Assembly: GCA_045617925.1 (NCBI GenBank)
Contig: JAZLJR010000033.1
Location: forward strand, 1 to 64,000
Length of the DNA stretch: 64,000 nt
Origin: CALELF01 sp045617925
GTDB lineage: Bacteria; Synergistota; Synergistia; Synergistales; Synergistaceae
Direction: 5' to 3'
The notes below the pieces were generated by a model. That model was not told the origin of the DNA. It did not search any database and saw nothing but the letters and a program-made list of their open reading frames with translations. The stretch's first letter is position 1. Every line of letters begins with the position of its first letter. Shown here in pieces: positions 50,751 through 60,220 of the stretch. Position numbers and translations under genes: made by a program.

Positions 50751-53600
50751 TTAATGCATATTCTCTTCAAGATATTCTTTTAAAAATTTTGCTGTAAAAC
50801 CTCTGCTTTTAGCGACTTCTTCCGGTGTTCCCTTTGCTACAAGTTTTCCCCCAGCTTTGCCTCCGTCCGGTCCGAGGTCAATTACATAGTCACTTGAGGC
50901 TAAAATATCAAGATTATGCTCTATTGCAAGCACGGAGTGACCATTATCAACAAGTTTATGCAAAAGCTTCAACAATTTTTTTACGTCCGTATAATGCAGT
51001 CCGGTTGTAGGTTCGTCAAGCAGATACAGAGTTGGACCTTGAAATTTTTTGGCAAGCTCAGTAGCAAGCTTTACCCTTTGAGCTTCGCCACCAGATAAGG
51101 TCGTTGAACTTTGGCCAAGTTTTATATAACCAAGTCCCGCTTCAGAAATTGTGGCAAGACGATTGGCAATTTTTGGGATATTTGCAAAGACACGGCTTGC
51201 TTCGTCAACTGTCATATCAAGCACATCAGCAATGGTATGTCTGTTAAACTTTACTTCAAGCGTCTCTCTGTTATATCTTTTGCCACCACAAACGTCACAT
51301 TTTACGTAAACATCGGGCAAAAAAAGCATTGAAACCTTTGTAACACCATCACCGTTACAGGCTTCACACCGTCCACCCTTGACATTAAAACTAAAACGTC
51401 CAGGTGTATAACCACGCATTTTCGCTTCCGTCATCTCGGCAAACAATTCACGAATTGCACTAAAGACTCCGGTGTATGTAGCAGGGTTTGAGCGTGGCGT
51501 CCTACCTATTGGGCTTTGGTCTATAAGGACAATATTTTTTAATCTATCGGCCCCCGTTATGCTTTTGAATTTTCCTGGCAAAGCCCGAAAATCACTATCA
51601 AAATGATGACGCAACCCCTTGTAGAGTATTTCATACAAAAATGTGCTTTTGCCACTTCCAGAAACTCCAGTAAGACATGTAAATGTGCCAAGTGGAATTG
51701 AAATATCTATGTTTTTTAGGTTATTTTCTGCACAGCCTTTTACCGTTAAAAAGTGATTTGATTTTCTGCGATTTTTGGGTTTTTCTATGCCGTTTTCTTC
51801 ACCTCGCAGGTATTTGCCCGTGTCGCTCGTTTTGGCAGTCCCGTGGATAAACTCATCAAATTCACCTTCTGCTGTTATCTTGCCACCATTTTCGCCTGCA
51901 CCTGGACCAATTTCCACAATATAATCTGCCGCTTCCATTGTCTCTTTATCGTGCTCCACAACAAGCACTGTATTTCCAAGGTCTCTAATCGTTTTCAGTG
52001 TCCCTAGCAATTTACTTGTATCCCGTGCATGCAATCCTATAGTTGGTTCGTCAAGCACATACATAACACCGGTAAGACCGGAACCAAGCTGTGAGGCAAG
52101 GCGAATACGTTGACTTTCTCCACCAGAAAGCGTATCCGCTCGTCTGTCAAGAGACAGATAACCTGCCCCAATATTTACCAAAAATTGCAGACGTTTTTTT
52201 ATTTCATCCATTGCTACGCCAACAATTTTTTGCTCCCTCTTGCCAAGTTTTAAATTGTTTAACACAGCCAAGTGTTCTTCCACGGACATTGATGTCAGAT
52301 CTGCTATATTGTAATCACCAAGACGGACAGCGAGCGCCTCTTTTTTAAGCCTGTGCCCTCCACAGGCAGCACATGTGTCTTCCACACAATACCGCTCAAG
52401 TTCTTCCTTTAACTGTTCGGATTCCGTTTCACCATATCTTTTTTCAAGCCACGGGATAAGCCCTATATATTTTCCTGTGTAATTTCTTTCAAATGTATTT
52501 GCTGTAAAGACAAGTTCCAACGGCGTATCATCACCATATAGCAAGGCGTCCTGCATCTCTTTGGGAAGTTCCCCAAAGGGGACATCAAGATTCCACTTTT
52601 TTTTCTCTGCTAGCATATTGGCACGTTCCAGCATATATTTTGTGTTTTTCCACGGCACAAAAGCACCTTCTGCCAAAGTTTTTTCAGAATCAACTGCAAT
52701 TTCGGGCGAAAAATGTGAGTGAAAGCCAAGCCCAGCACAATCAGGACAAGCTCCAATAGGTGCATTAAAGGAAAAAAGTCTTGGCTCGATTTCAGGCAGA
52801 CTAATTTCACAATGGGGGCAAACGTAATTTTCTGTGAATTCCTGCTCATCTTCCCCATTTGTAATGACAACAAAGCCAGAGGAAAGCTTCAACGCCATTT
52901 CTACTGCCTCTGTAAGTCTTGCTCTATTTTCCTCGCGCAATTTCATTCTGTCAATTACACAATCTATCGTGTGCTTTTCATTTTTTTCAAGTTCTATTTC
53001 TTCATCAAGACGATAAAGCGCACCGTCAACACGGACACGGGTATACCCTTTTGATGCAAGAGAAGCAAACAAATTTTTGTATTGCCCTTTTTTTGCTCTA
53101 ACCATTGGGCTTAAGACATGGACAGCACTTTCTTCTTTCCCCTTGAAAATTTTATCAACAATTTCATCAACACTGTATTTTGTGACAGCCCTTCCACAGG
53201 ATGGACAATAAGGTTTTCCAGCTCTGCCAAAAAGCAAACGTAGATAGTCATAAATCTCTGTCACAGTTCCAACAGTAGAACGAGGGTTGTGGCTTTTACC
53301 TTTTTGCTCGATAGAAATTGCAGGAGACAGCCCTTCAATTTCATCCACAAGTGGTTTCTCGGCCATTCCTAAGAATTGTCTTGCGTAACTGGAAAGGGAT
53401 TCCATATATCGCCTTTGTCCTTCTGCATAGATAGTGTCAAATGCAAGAGAGGATTTTCCAGAACCAGATGGACCAGTCATTACAACCATGCTGTTTTTTG
53501 GCAATTTACAATTGATATTTTTCAAATTGTTTTGCCTTGCGCCAATAATTTTTATATATTTCTGACCAGTTTGCTTACGTTCACTTATTTTCTTGCTCAT
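50751..53600 (-). CDS. uvrA: UvrABC system protein A
   Basis: DNA-damage recognition ATPase of nucleotide excision repair. 949 residues with two ABC modules: Walker A MTGPSGSGKSSLAF near residue 50 and TGVSGSGKSTFL near 650, signatures LSGGESQRIRLA and LSGGEAQRVKLA, and zinc fingers CPSC, CxxC...CPDC, and CEAC...CDVC. ATG 53600 is better than the TTG at 53609: GGGG lies 9 bases upstream. It has its own promoter and terminator; uvrB is not in the window. I see no SOS-box-like site upstream. Confidence 0.96.
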   Translation of the reverse strand: MSKKISERKQTGQKYIKIIGARQNNLKNINCKLPKNSMVVMTGPSGSGKSSLAFDTIYAEGQRRYMESLSSYARQFLGMAEKPLVDEIEGLSPAISIEQKGKSHNPRSTVGTVTEIYDYLRLLFGRAGKPYCPSCGRAVTKYSVDEIVDKIFKGKEESAVHVLSPMVRAKKGQYKNLFASLASKGYTRVRVDGALYRLDEEIELEKNEKHTIDCVIDRMKLREENRARLTEAVEMALKLSSGFVVITNGEDEQEFTENYVCPHCEISLPEIEPRLFSFNAPIGACPDCAGLGFHSHFSPEIAVDSEKTLAEGAFVPWKNTKYMLERANMLAEKKKWNLDVPFGELPKEMQDALLYGDDTPLELVFTANTFERNYTGKYIGLIPWLEKRYGETESEQLKEELERYCVEDTCAACGGHRLKKEALAVRLGDYNIADLTSMSVEEHLAVLNNLKLGKREQKIVGVAMDEIKKRLQFLVNIGAGYLSLDRRADTLSGGESQRIRLASQLGSGLTGVMYVLDEPTIGLHARDTSKLLGTLKTIRDLGNTVLVVEHDKETMEAADYIVEIGPGAGENGGKITAEGEFDEFIHGTAKTSDTGKYLRGEENGIEKPKNRRKSNHFLTVKGCAENNLKNIDISIPLGTFTCLTGVSGSGKSTFLYEILYKGLRHHFDSDFRALPGKFKSITGADRLKNIVLIDQSPIGRTPRSNPATYTGVFSAIRELFAEMTEAKMRGYTPGRFSFNVKGGRCEACNGDGVTKVSMLFLPDVYVKCDVCGGKRYNRETLEVKFNRHTIADVLDMTVDEASRVFANIPKIANRLATISEAGLGYIKLGQSSTTLSGGEAQRVKLATELAKKFQGPTLYLLDEPTTGLHYTDVKKLLKLLHKLVDNGHSVLAIEHNLDILASSDYVIDLGPDGGKAGGKLVAKGTPEEVAKSRGFTAKFLKEYLEENMH

Positions 53601-53647
53601 TTTCTGCAACCCCGTAAATTTGTCGGTTCATTTTTATGTGTTTTGTC

Positions 53648-53676
53648 ATTTTAGTATTGTTTATGTATAAAATCAA
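53648..53676 (-). promoter_or_regulatory. Promoter of uvrA
   Basis: Minus strand TTGATT (53676-53671), 17-base spacer, TAAAAT (53653-53648). The start near 53641 gives a leader of about 40 bases. Confidence 0.6.
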
Positions 53677-53860
53677 GCGTTAATTCAGTCATTGGCAAAG
53701 AAATGTCACTTGCTAAAATATCATTTGCTGCATATGCATAAACTGGACGAAACAAGCAAAATGTGGTATTCTTACCCTCGTTTTTGTGAAACATTACATC
53801 TTCCATGTAATAAATACTGGAGAAAAATTAGTCACTTTGTGACAGAAAAGAGGAAAAATT

Positions 53861-55396
53861 ATGTCAAGTAGCGCAGGATGGATTTTGGCAGCATTTGTTT
53901 TGTATCTAGGACTTATGGTAATCATCGGATTATTTTACGCCAAGCAAAATACAAATGCTGAGGATTACTTTTTGGGTGGTCGTGGTTTAACAGGGCCTGT
54001 TGCAGCGTTATCCGCTCAAGCTTCCGACATGAGTGGTTGGTTGCTTATGGGACTTCCAGGTGCTGTTTACGCATTCGGTACAGGACAATCATGGATTGCA
54101 ATAGGGCTCTTCATTGGCACAGTTGCAAACTGGTTATTTATCGCAACACCTTTAAGGCTTTACACAATCAGAGCAAATAATTCCCTTACTTTACCAACCT
54201 ATTTTGAAAATCGTTTTCACGACAAAAGAAGAATTTTACTCGGCATTTCTTCCATAACAATAGTAATCTTCTTTCTTGTCTATACGGCCTCTGCATTAGC
54301 TGCCGGAGGAAAACTTTTCACGTCTATATTTGGCATCAATTATCATGTAGCACTCACCATAGGTGCTGTTGTAATTTTGGCATACACATTCATGGGAGGC
54401 TTTTTGGCAGTTTGTGCCACAGATTTCATTCAGGGAACGTTGATGCTAATAGGACTTTTAGTCGTTCCTATTGTTGCTTATTCTGCTCTAAATGGCAATT
54501 TAATTGGATTGCTAAACACCACAAAGGTTGCGGGAGGAGCAAAAGGATATCTAGATTTATTTACCAATGGAGAACGCCCATATACACTGGTAGAAATAAT
54601 ATCGCAACTTGCCTGGGGGCTTGGATATTGTGGCATGCCACATGTAATTGTCCGTTTTATGGCTGTTAAGAATGAAACCGAGCTAAAAAAATCTAAATAT
54701 ATAGGAATTTTTTGGGTCGCGTTATCCCTTTTTGCCGCCTGTGCTATTGGTGTAATTGGTCGTGCTTTCTTGGCTCCAACTGTGTTAGAAGGTGGCGATT
54801 CAGAACGTGTATTCATAGAAATGATATTGAAATTATTTGTTCAGGTTAACAACACACCTATCATTGGTGGATTATTCCTCTGTGGAATTTTAGCTGCTAT
54901 TATGTCAACAGCGGACTCACAGCTTTTAGTTTCTGCTTCTTCCGTTGCGGAGGATATCTACAAGGGAATTATCAAAAAAGATGCAGATGACAAAACAGTG
55001 TTAAAAATCAGCCGTATAACTGTCATGGCAGTTGCAATATTAGCATACATTATTGCACTTGATCCAAATTCTTCCATTATGAAATTAGTTTCTGATGCTT
55101 GGGCAGGACTAGGGGCTTCATTTGGTCCAACAGTTCTGATGTCTCTATTTTGGAGAAGAAGTAATTTTTATGGTGCTGTGTCTGGCATAATTTCCGGCGC
55201 TCTAACAGTTATTGTGTGGGATTACATTCCTCTTTGCAACGGTGTCACTCCCTCAACTGCAACAGGACTCTATTCACTGGCAATAGGGTTTGCAATATCA
55301 CTTCTCTTTGTCGTTATAGGTAGTCTCCTTACCCCTGTACCATCTGAGGAAATTCTTCAAGAATTTGACGATGTTAAAAACAGAAAAGTAATTTAG
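53861..55396 (+). CDS. putP: Sodium/proline symporter
   Basis: 511 residues, about 13 transmembrane helices of the sodium:solute symporter family. PutP-specific blocks include ALSAQASDMSGWLLMGLPGA (about 46-65), AISWGLGYCGMPHVIVRFMA-like text near 250 and ADSQLLVSASSVAEDIYKG near 345. It takes up proline with sodium. AGAGG lies 8 bases before ATG 53861. A small GTCAC-TTT-GTGAC hairpin lies just upstream of the ribosome-binding site. Confidence 0.93.
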   Translation: MSSSAGWILAAFVLYLGLMVIIGLFYAKQNTNAEDYFLGGRGLTGPVAALSAQASDMSGWLLMGLPGAVYAFGTGQSWIAIGLFIGTVANWLFIATPLRLYTIRANNSLTLPTYFENRFHDKRRILLGISSITIVIFFLVYTASALAAGGKLFTSIFGINYHVALTIGAVVILAYTFMGGFLAVCATDFIQGTLMLIGLLVVPIVAYSALNGNLIGLLNTTKVAGGAKGYLDLFTNGERPYTLVEIISQLAWGLGYCGMPHVIVRFMAVKNETELKKSKYIGIFWVALSLFAACAIGVIGRAFLAPTVLEGGDSERVFIEMILKLFVQVNNTPIIGGLFLCGILAAIMSTADSQLLVSASSVAEDIYKGIIKKDADDKTVLKISRITVMAVAILAYIIALDPNSSIMKLVSDAWAGLGASFGPTVLMSLFWRRSNFYGAVSGIISGALTVIVWDYIPLCNGVTPSTATGLYSLAIGFAISLLFVVIGSLLTPVPSEEILQEFDDVKNRKVI

Positions 55397-55431
55397 CAAT
55401 AATCACACTATAAACAAAGGAGCAAAATATC

Positions 55432-56010
55432 ATGGAAAACAGGAAAGAACAAAACACATGCGATGATAAAATTCGCCTTGTGCCTGTAACTCCAGAATAT
55501 CCACATATTGATCGCTTGCTTGACATTCGTGACGAAGCCTTTCCGCCAAACGAACGGATTGATTCACGCGATATATCCAACTACACCGAGGAAAACGGTT
55601 GGTTTTTTCTGGCGATTGAAAATCAGAATGAGCCTGTCGGCTTTACCCTATGGCATGATTGTGGTGAAAATATGCTTTTCGGTCTTTATATTGCCATAGC
55701 AAAGGAATTTCAAAATAAACATTATGGTGCACAAACCTTTGACTTGTTAATTGACGAATATTTCAAGGGAAAAACCCTTTTCGGTTTCACAGAGGCACCC
55801 TTGCCAGATACAGAGAACTATCAGCAACGACTCGCACGCGTCCGATTTTATAACCGTGGCAGATTGTTCTTGTATGATAAAATTGTAGACGCAGGTTCCT
55901 ATGGAAAGTATCAGTTTGTTTGCACGGATCCTTCCATACCGCAGGAACGGTTGCTGAAAAAATTGCGTGAATTCTTACCACCTTCAATCCTAGCTAATCT
56001 AAAAATATAA
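55432..56010 (+). CDS. GNAT-family N-acetyltransferase
   Basis: 192 residues. The fold follows GNAT order: a beta-strand/helix N-terminus, GWFFLAIENQNEPVGFTLW, then LYIAIAKEFQNKHYGAQTFD, where the acetyl-CoA-binding R/Q-x-x-G-x-G/A loop is present in altered form, and ARVRFYNRGRLFLYD near the C-terminus. The substrate is unknown. AAAGGAG lies before ATG 55432, 35 bases after putP, so co-transcription is likely. A terminator follows. Confidence 0.75.
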   Translation: MENRKEQNTCDDKIRLVPVTPEYPHIDRLLDIRDEAFPPNERIDSRDISNYTEENGWFFLAIENQNEPVGFTLWHDCGENMLFGLYIAIAKEFQNKHYGAQTFDLLIDEYFKGKTLFGFTEAPLPDTENYQQRLARVRFYNRGRLFLYDKIVDAGSYGKYQFVCTDPSIPQERLLKKLREFLPPSILANLKI

Positions 56011-56021
56011 AATACAAATGC

Positions 56022-56060
56022 AAAAATGCGATGAGAATTTACCTCATCGCATTTTTATTT
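56022..56060. terminator. Bidirectional terminator after the GNAT gene
   Basis: A perfect 14-bp stem including A and T flanks (56022-56035 with 56043-56056), with a 7-base loop. It can also stop the minus-strand small membrane protein gene. Confidence 0.82.
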
Positions 56061-56089
56061 TTGCATTTATTTGTTTTGAAACAGTTTAG

Positions 56090-56371
56090 TTACCAATCTT
56101 TGTTATTGCCGTTTGCGTCTTCTTCGTTTTTTTCATCATCAAGATTATATTTTTTTCTATAGAGTCTTGTCAAACAAATGAAGGCAAGAAGTGCAACACA
56201 GCCAAACACCATGGCAAGCCAAAAAAACTGCCAAAGGGAAAAGCCTGTTTGAGCAAGGTGTGAATTTGCCACAAGCAATCCGCGCCTTCCACTTGGCGTA
56301 AGGTATGAAAGCAATGATAGCAAAAAGAGAATCAGAAAAAATATGCTAAGTAGCCTTAATATTTTTTTCAT
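56090..56371 (-). CDS. Small two-helix membrane protein, function unknown
   Basis: 93 residues: an N-terminal helix (LLSIFFLILFLLSLLSYL) that may be a signal anchor, a polar loop, a second helix (FFWLAMVFGCVALLAFICL) and an acidic, Asn-rich tail. No family recognised. It follows the helicase gene by one base and is probably co-transcribed with it. Confidence 0.6.
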   Translation of the reverse strand: MKKILRLLSIFFLILFLLSLLSYLTPSGRRGLLVANSHLAQTGFSLWQFFWLAMVFGCVALLAFICLTRLYRKKYNLDDEKNEEDANGNNKDW

Positions 56372-56372
56372 T

Positions 56373-58220
56373 TTACTTGCGCTTAAAGACTATTCTTTTG
56401 CTATCAGAAGTTCTTAACCTGCTCTCTGCATAATTTTTGCCATAAGAACGATCCGGTCTGTATCCACTATCTCTATTTCTTGAATACACTTGGCGTTCTG
56501 TTATTGGCGTAACCTCAGCCACATCAAGTCCTTCCCTCACCATACGTTGATGGCGACGTTTCATAAGATCTATGCAGTCGTGCGAAAGCTCAACAACAGA
56601 GCTCGTGTCACGTAATCTGATATTACCGACATCGTCTCTGCCAACACCGAGTGAACGGCAAATTGCGCCTAGCAAACGTCCAACATCCCAGCCATCGTCT
56701 TTCCCGATGGCAAATTGCACACGGATTCCGTTCACCATATTAGAACGAATGTAGGAGCTAGAATCTTTTCTGTTATCTCTTGTGTCATTTTGCTGACGAC
56801 GCTTTGCTCTGTCCATTTCTGCTTGAACATCAGCTCTAATTGAAAATCCTGACGGTTCTGATCCGTAGGCTTTTGCAAGAAGCCCAGAAACAATCATTGG
56901 GAGTTCTTCACGTGTCAGCAATTCACTTGCCCATTCCTGAAAGTCATCAGTTGACAAGGCATATTCTATAATATTTTGCTCAAAACGAATTTTTGCTTGG
57001 CTTTCTATTTCTGAGGCATCTGGAGCTGGCTGCCAATCTATATGTAATTTTGAATGGGCTTGAGCCAACATAATTTTGAATTGACGTGCTTCACGACTCG
57101 TCAAAAGAATAAGGTTGCTGCCTTCGTGTCCCGCTCTGCCTGTTCTTCCGCTTCTATGAACAAAGGATTCAAGGCTCTGTGGTAAGCCAAACTGCAAGAC
57201 ATGACTGACTGCATCTATGTCAAGTCCACGTGCTGCGACATCTGTTGCAACAAGTATTTGCACTCTACCGGCTTTCAAGGCAGAAAGCGATGCACTTCTT
57301 TCTCTTTGGCTCATGTCTCCGTGAATTGCCGTTGCTTTAAAGCCTATGTCGCACAATTTTTCTGATATATCCTGTGTTTCAACCTTTGTGCCACAGAATA
57401 TTAACGCCTTGCTTGGAGCTTCCCAAATAAGCACATTTGTCAGTCCTTCAAAGCGCTTATGAGAGGGAATAATATATGCCTTTTGTGTAATATCCGCGTG
57501 GGTGGTTACGTCAGATACAAGCGAAATTCTCTTTGGTGCGTCCAAATATTGTTTGGAGAGTCTATAAACCTCCTCTGGCATTGTAGCAGAGAAAAGCCAT
57601 GTCCTTTTTGCGTTCGTAGCGTTTGATAAAATTCCTTCAAGCTCATCATGAAAACCCATATCCAGCATATTGTCGCCTTCGTCTAGCACGACGCTCTGCA
57701 CATCTTCCAAATTCAAGGTGCCACGACGAATATGGTCAAGCACACGTCCAGGTGTGCCAACAACAATGCAGGCACCATCTCTTAAGGAACGAATTTGTCT
57801 TTCTATATCCATGCCACCAACGAGGGTGGCAATTCTTGCATGCCATGGGGCGTTTTTGCCCTTCATTTCAGAGCTGAGCCATGCAAATTCATGTGCTGTC
57901 TGCTGTGCAAGCTCACGGGTTGGAGACAAAACCAAAATTTGAGGTGTTCTTTCATCACAATTCAGTGAATTCAAAAGTGGCAGGGCAAAAGCAAGCGTCT
58001 TTCCACTGCCTGTACGTGCCTGAACAATAATATCTGTTTCTAGCAAATTCTCCTGCTCTAACACGGCTCGCTGAACAGGCATTGGCTCTGCGAAACCTTT
58101 TTTCGCCAATGCACGTCTTAATGGGGCAGAAAGGTCATACATGTCAAATGTGAATGGTTCTTTTTCTGCTTCTGGTTCTTTATTTTCTACTTCCTTGTTT
58201 TCTTCGAATAGCTTAAACAT
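56373..58220 (-). CDS. deaD: ATP-dependent RNA helicase, DEAD-box family with DEGD in motif II
   Basis: 615 residues. Q motif region near 45-55, Walker A ARTGSGKT (68-75), PTREL (100-104), motif II VLDEGDNML (DEGD, 180-183, instead of DEAD), SAT (motif III), and HRSGRTGRAG (motif VI). A C-terminal DbpA-type RNA-binding domain (VQFAIGKDDGWDVGRLLGAI) and a basic Arg/Ser/Tyr-rich tail follow. This is the DeaD/CsdA architecture for ribosome assembly and cold-stress RNA unwinding. AAGGAG lies before ATG 58220. Strong promoter upstream. Confidence 0.92.
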   Translation of the reverse strand: MFKLFEENKEVENKEPEAEKEPFTFDMYDLSAPLRRALAKKGFAEPMPVQRAVLEQENLLETDIIVQARTGSGKTLAFALPLLNSLNCDERTPQILVLSPTRELAQQTAHEFAWLSSEMKGKNAPWHARIATLVGGMDIERQIRSLRDGACIVVGTPGRVLDHIRRGTLNLEDVQSVVLDEGDNMLDMGFHDELEGILSNATNAKRTWLFSATMPEEVYRLSKQYLDAPKRISLVSDVTTHADITQKAYIIPSHKRFEGLTNVLIWEAPSKALIFCGTKVETQDISEKLCDIGFKATAIHGDMSQRERSASLSALKAGRVQILVATDVAARGLDIDAVSHVLQFGLPQSLESFVHRSGRTGRAGHEGSNLILLTSREARQFKIMLAQAHSKLHIDWQPAPDASEIESQAKIRFEQNIIEYALSTDDFQEWASELLTREELPMIVSGLLAKAYGSEPSGFSIRADVQAEMDRAKRRQQNDTRDNRKDSSSYIRSNMVNGIRVQFAIGKDDGWDVGRLLGAICRSLGVGRDDVGNIRLRDTSSVVELSHDCIDLMKRRHQRMVREGLDVAEVTPITERQVYSRNRDSGYRPDRSYGKNYAESRLRTSDSKRIVFKRK

Positions 58221-58256
58221 ACTAACTCCTTTGATACAACTAAAAAATACTAGGAT

Positions 58257-58284
58257 AGTATATACAAAAACGCGGATTTGTCAA
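58257..58284 (-). promoter_or_regulatory. Promoter of deaD
   Basis: Minus strand TTGACA (58284-58279), a perfect -35, with a 16-base spacer and TATACT (58262-58257). The start near 58250 is 30 bases before ATG 58220. Confidence 0.75.
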
Positions 58285-58325
58285 ATGTGTTCCCATATTA
58301 TACAGAAATAACTAGAAGGAAATAT

Positions 58326-58353
58326 TGTTTTTTCAAAAACTTGTGATATCATA
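58326..58353 (+). promoter_or_regulatory. Promoter of the MATE gene
   Basis: TTGTTT (58326-58331), 16-base spacer ending TGA, then TATCAT (58348-58353), an extended -10. Confidence 0.5.
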
Positions 58354-58388
58354 CTCGACAATGAATTTTTTCAGAAAGAAGAGCAACA

Positions 58389-59789
58389 ATGAATAAGGTA
58401 ACAAGAAAAATTAAGGCGTTTCTTTCCCCTGGCGCACAAAATTTGACAAGGGGAGCTATCAGACCTCAACTAATTCGTTTCGCTGTGCCACTTGTATTAG
58501 CTAATCTGCTACAAGCTCTGTATGGCGCTGTTGACATGATAGTGGTAGGGCATTTCACTGACCCAGTTGGGCTATCTGCTGTGGCACTCGGCGCAGAATT
58601 TATGCACACCATTTCATCTTTTATTATAGGATTTTGTATGGCAGCCACCACGATGGTTGGAAATTATTACGGTGCAGGAAAAATAAAAGACATAAAAAAA
58701 ACTATTTCCACACAATTATCTTTTTCACTTTTATGTGCAATTTTTCTTTCATGCCTAGTTTGCTTCAACATAAATGAATTTGTTAGTTTTCTTGGCACTC
58801 CTCAAGAAAGCTTTTCTGTAACAAGAGATTATGTCTTTATCTGTTCTGTTGGGCTTGTAACAGTACTTTTTTACAATGGTATTGCTGCCATCTTTCGTGG
58901 CTTTGGCGATTCAATATCACCACTCATATTTGTCGGCGTTTCCTGCATGCTGAATATTTTTGGCGACCTGTTGCTTGTTGGTATTTTTCATCTTGGAGCT
59001 GCAGGAGCTGCCTATGCCACTGTTGTTTCACAAGGGTTGTCCGCATATTTGGCTTACCACTATGCAAAAGCAAGAGATTATCAAATCAGCAGCGGAAGAA
59101 AACTATTCAAAATGCACCGTGAAAAACTCGTGCGAATTTTACGCCTTGGACTTCCCAGTGCTATTCAGTTTAGTATTGTAGGGCTTTCCTTTATTTTTAT
59201 TGTTAGACAGGTAAGTCAATTAGAGGGGGTTGCCGGCGCTGCTGGCTGTGGCATTGTAACAAAGCTTGATGGTTTTGCGATGTTGCTCCCTATGAGCTTT
59301 AGTCTTGCAACAAGTGCGATGGTTTCTCAATGCATCGGAGCAAGAAAATACATTAGAGCAAGAAATGTCCTAAAAGAATCCATAATACTCTGTGCTTCTT
59401 TTGGCATAGTAATTCTTGCTGCTCTAGAGTTATCCCCAGAGTTTTTTATAAACATTTTTACAAATGAATCGGAAGTTGTCCTAAAAGCCGTTCAGTATCT
59501 AAGGTCTTTTGCTTTTGACGTTTTGCTGGTATGTTTTGTTTTCTCTTTTGGTGGGTTCTTTATGGGCACTGGGCGCACAGAAATCCCAATGGCAGTTGGC
59601 ATCTTAACAGCAATCATTAGGATTCTTGCAAGCTATATGTTAAGCAACACGAAAAATCCAACCATGACCACCCTTGGTTTTGCTCCTCCTCTTACATCAC
59701 TCATACAAATTTTCATATTCATTGTTATATTTTACTGGCAAACGAGAAACGTAAGTTTAATCCCTAAAAACAAGCAACGTAACAATTAA
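58389..59789 (+). CDS. MATE-family multidrug/cation antiporter
   Basis: 466 residues with about 12 transmembrane helices in two similar halves. FAVPLVLANLLQALYGAVDMIVVGHF near the start is the typical first-helix block, and GFGDSISPLIFVG and FGGFFMGTGRTEIPMAVG mark matching positions in the two halves. It exports organic cations or drugs in exchange for sodium or protons. AGAAGAG precedes ATG 58389. It is a single gene. Confidence 0.9.
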   Translation: MNKVTRKIKAFLSPGAQNLTRGAIRPQLIRFAVPLVLANLLQALYGAVDMIVVGHFTDPVGLSAVALGAEFMHTISSFIIGFCMAATTMVGNYYGAGKIKDIKKTISTQLSFSLLCAIFLSCLVCFNINEFVSFLGTPQESFSVTRDYVFICSVGLVTVLFYNGIAAIFRGFGDSISPLIFVGVSCMLNIFGDLLLVGIFHLGAAGAAYATVVSQGLSAYLAYHYAKARDYQISSGRKLFKMHREKLVRILRLGLPSAIQFSIVGLSFIFIVRQVSQLEGVAGAAGCGIVTKLDGFAMLLPMSFSLATSAMVSQCIGARKYIRARNVLKESIILCASFGIVILAALELSPEFFINIFTNESEVVLKAVQYLRSFAFDVLLVCFVFSFGGFFMGTGRTEIPMAVGILTAIIRILASYMLSNTKNPTMTTLGFAPPLTSLIQIFIFIVIFYWQTRNVSLIPKNKQRNN

Positions 59790-59834
59790 AATTGAGTATG
59801 AAGCCATTAACACCTATAGTTTGTAAAATTCCTA

Positions 59835-59862
59835 TTGATTTTTTTTAGTTTTTTGTTATAAT
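59835..59862 (+). promoter_or_regulatory. Promoter of rpmB
   Basis: TTGATT (59835-59840), 16-base T-rich spacer, perfect TATAAT (59857-59862), 47 bases before ATG 59910. Confidence 0.75.
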
Positions 59863-59909
59863 TCACGAGTTATGTATTTTGCATACGGTTTTAGCAAGGA
59901 GGTAGGATT

Positions 59910-60110
59910 ATGTCAAAATTTTGTGATTTATGTGGAAGAGGTCCAGTAACAGGTAACGCAGTTAGCCACTCAAACCGTCACACAAGACGTCGCTGGGCGA
60001 TTAACCTTCAAACAGTTCGTATTGACGATCCTTTCAACGGAGGAACACGCAGAATAAAGGTTTGCACAAAGTGCCTTCGTTCACAGTTCGTTCAAAGAGC
60101 GACAAGATAA
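59910..60110 (+). CDS. rpmB: 50S ribosomal protein L28 (zinc-binding form)
   Basis: 66 residues. CDLCGRGPVTGNAVSHSNRH is the L28 N-terminus. Two CxxC pairs (CDLC and CTKC) make it the zinc-binding C+ type. AAGGAGG lies 6 bases before ATG 59910. It has its own promoter and terminator. Confidence 0.96.
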   Translation: MSKFCDLCGRGPVTGNAVSHSNRHTRRRWAINLQTVRIDDPFNGGTRRIKVCTKCLRSQFVQRATR

Positions 60111-60122
60111 TTAGAAAAAATC

Positions 60123-60154
60123 ACGAGCCTATATAAAATAAGGCTCGTTTTTTT
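60123..60154 (+). terminator. Terminator of rpmB
   Basis: An 8-bp GC-rich stem (60123-60130 with 60141-60148) with a 10-base loop and a run of T. Confidence 0.85.
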
Positions 60155-60175
60155 ATTATTGGTATTTTTTTAGAT

Positions 60176-60217
60176 AAAGAGTGCGATTACCACAGATGGT
60201 AACCGCACTCTTTTATA
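60176..60217 (-). terminator. Terminator of the tldD-ftsK transcript
   Basis: A long stem of 16 pairs with one A-C mismatch (60176-60192 with 60197-60213) and a 4-base loop, just past the ftsK stop at 60221. On the minus strand a T-rich stretch follows. Confidence 0.75.
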
Positions 60218-60220
60218 TTT

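Noticed and set aside
53610..53860. SOS (LexA) box upstream of uvrA
   Set aside because: Neither the CTGT-N8-ACAG nor the GAAC-N4-GTTC pattern is present in the intergenic region.
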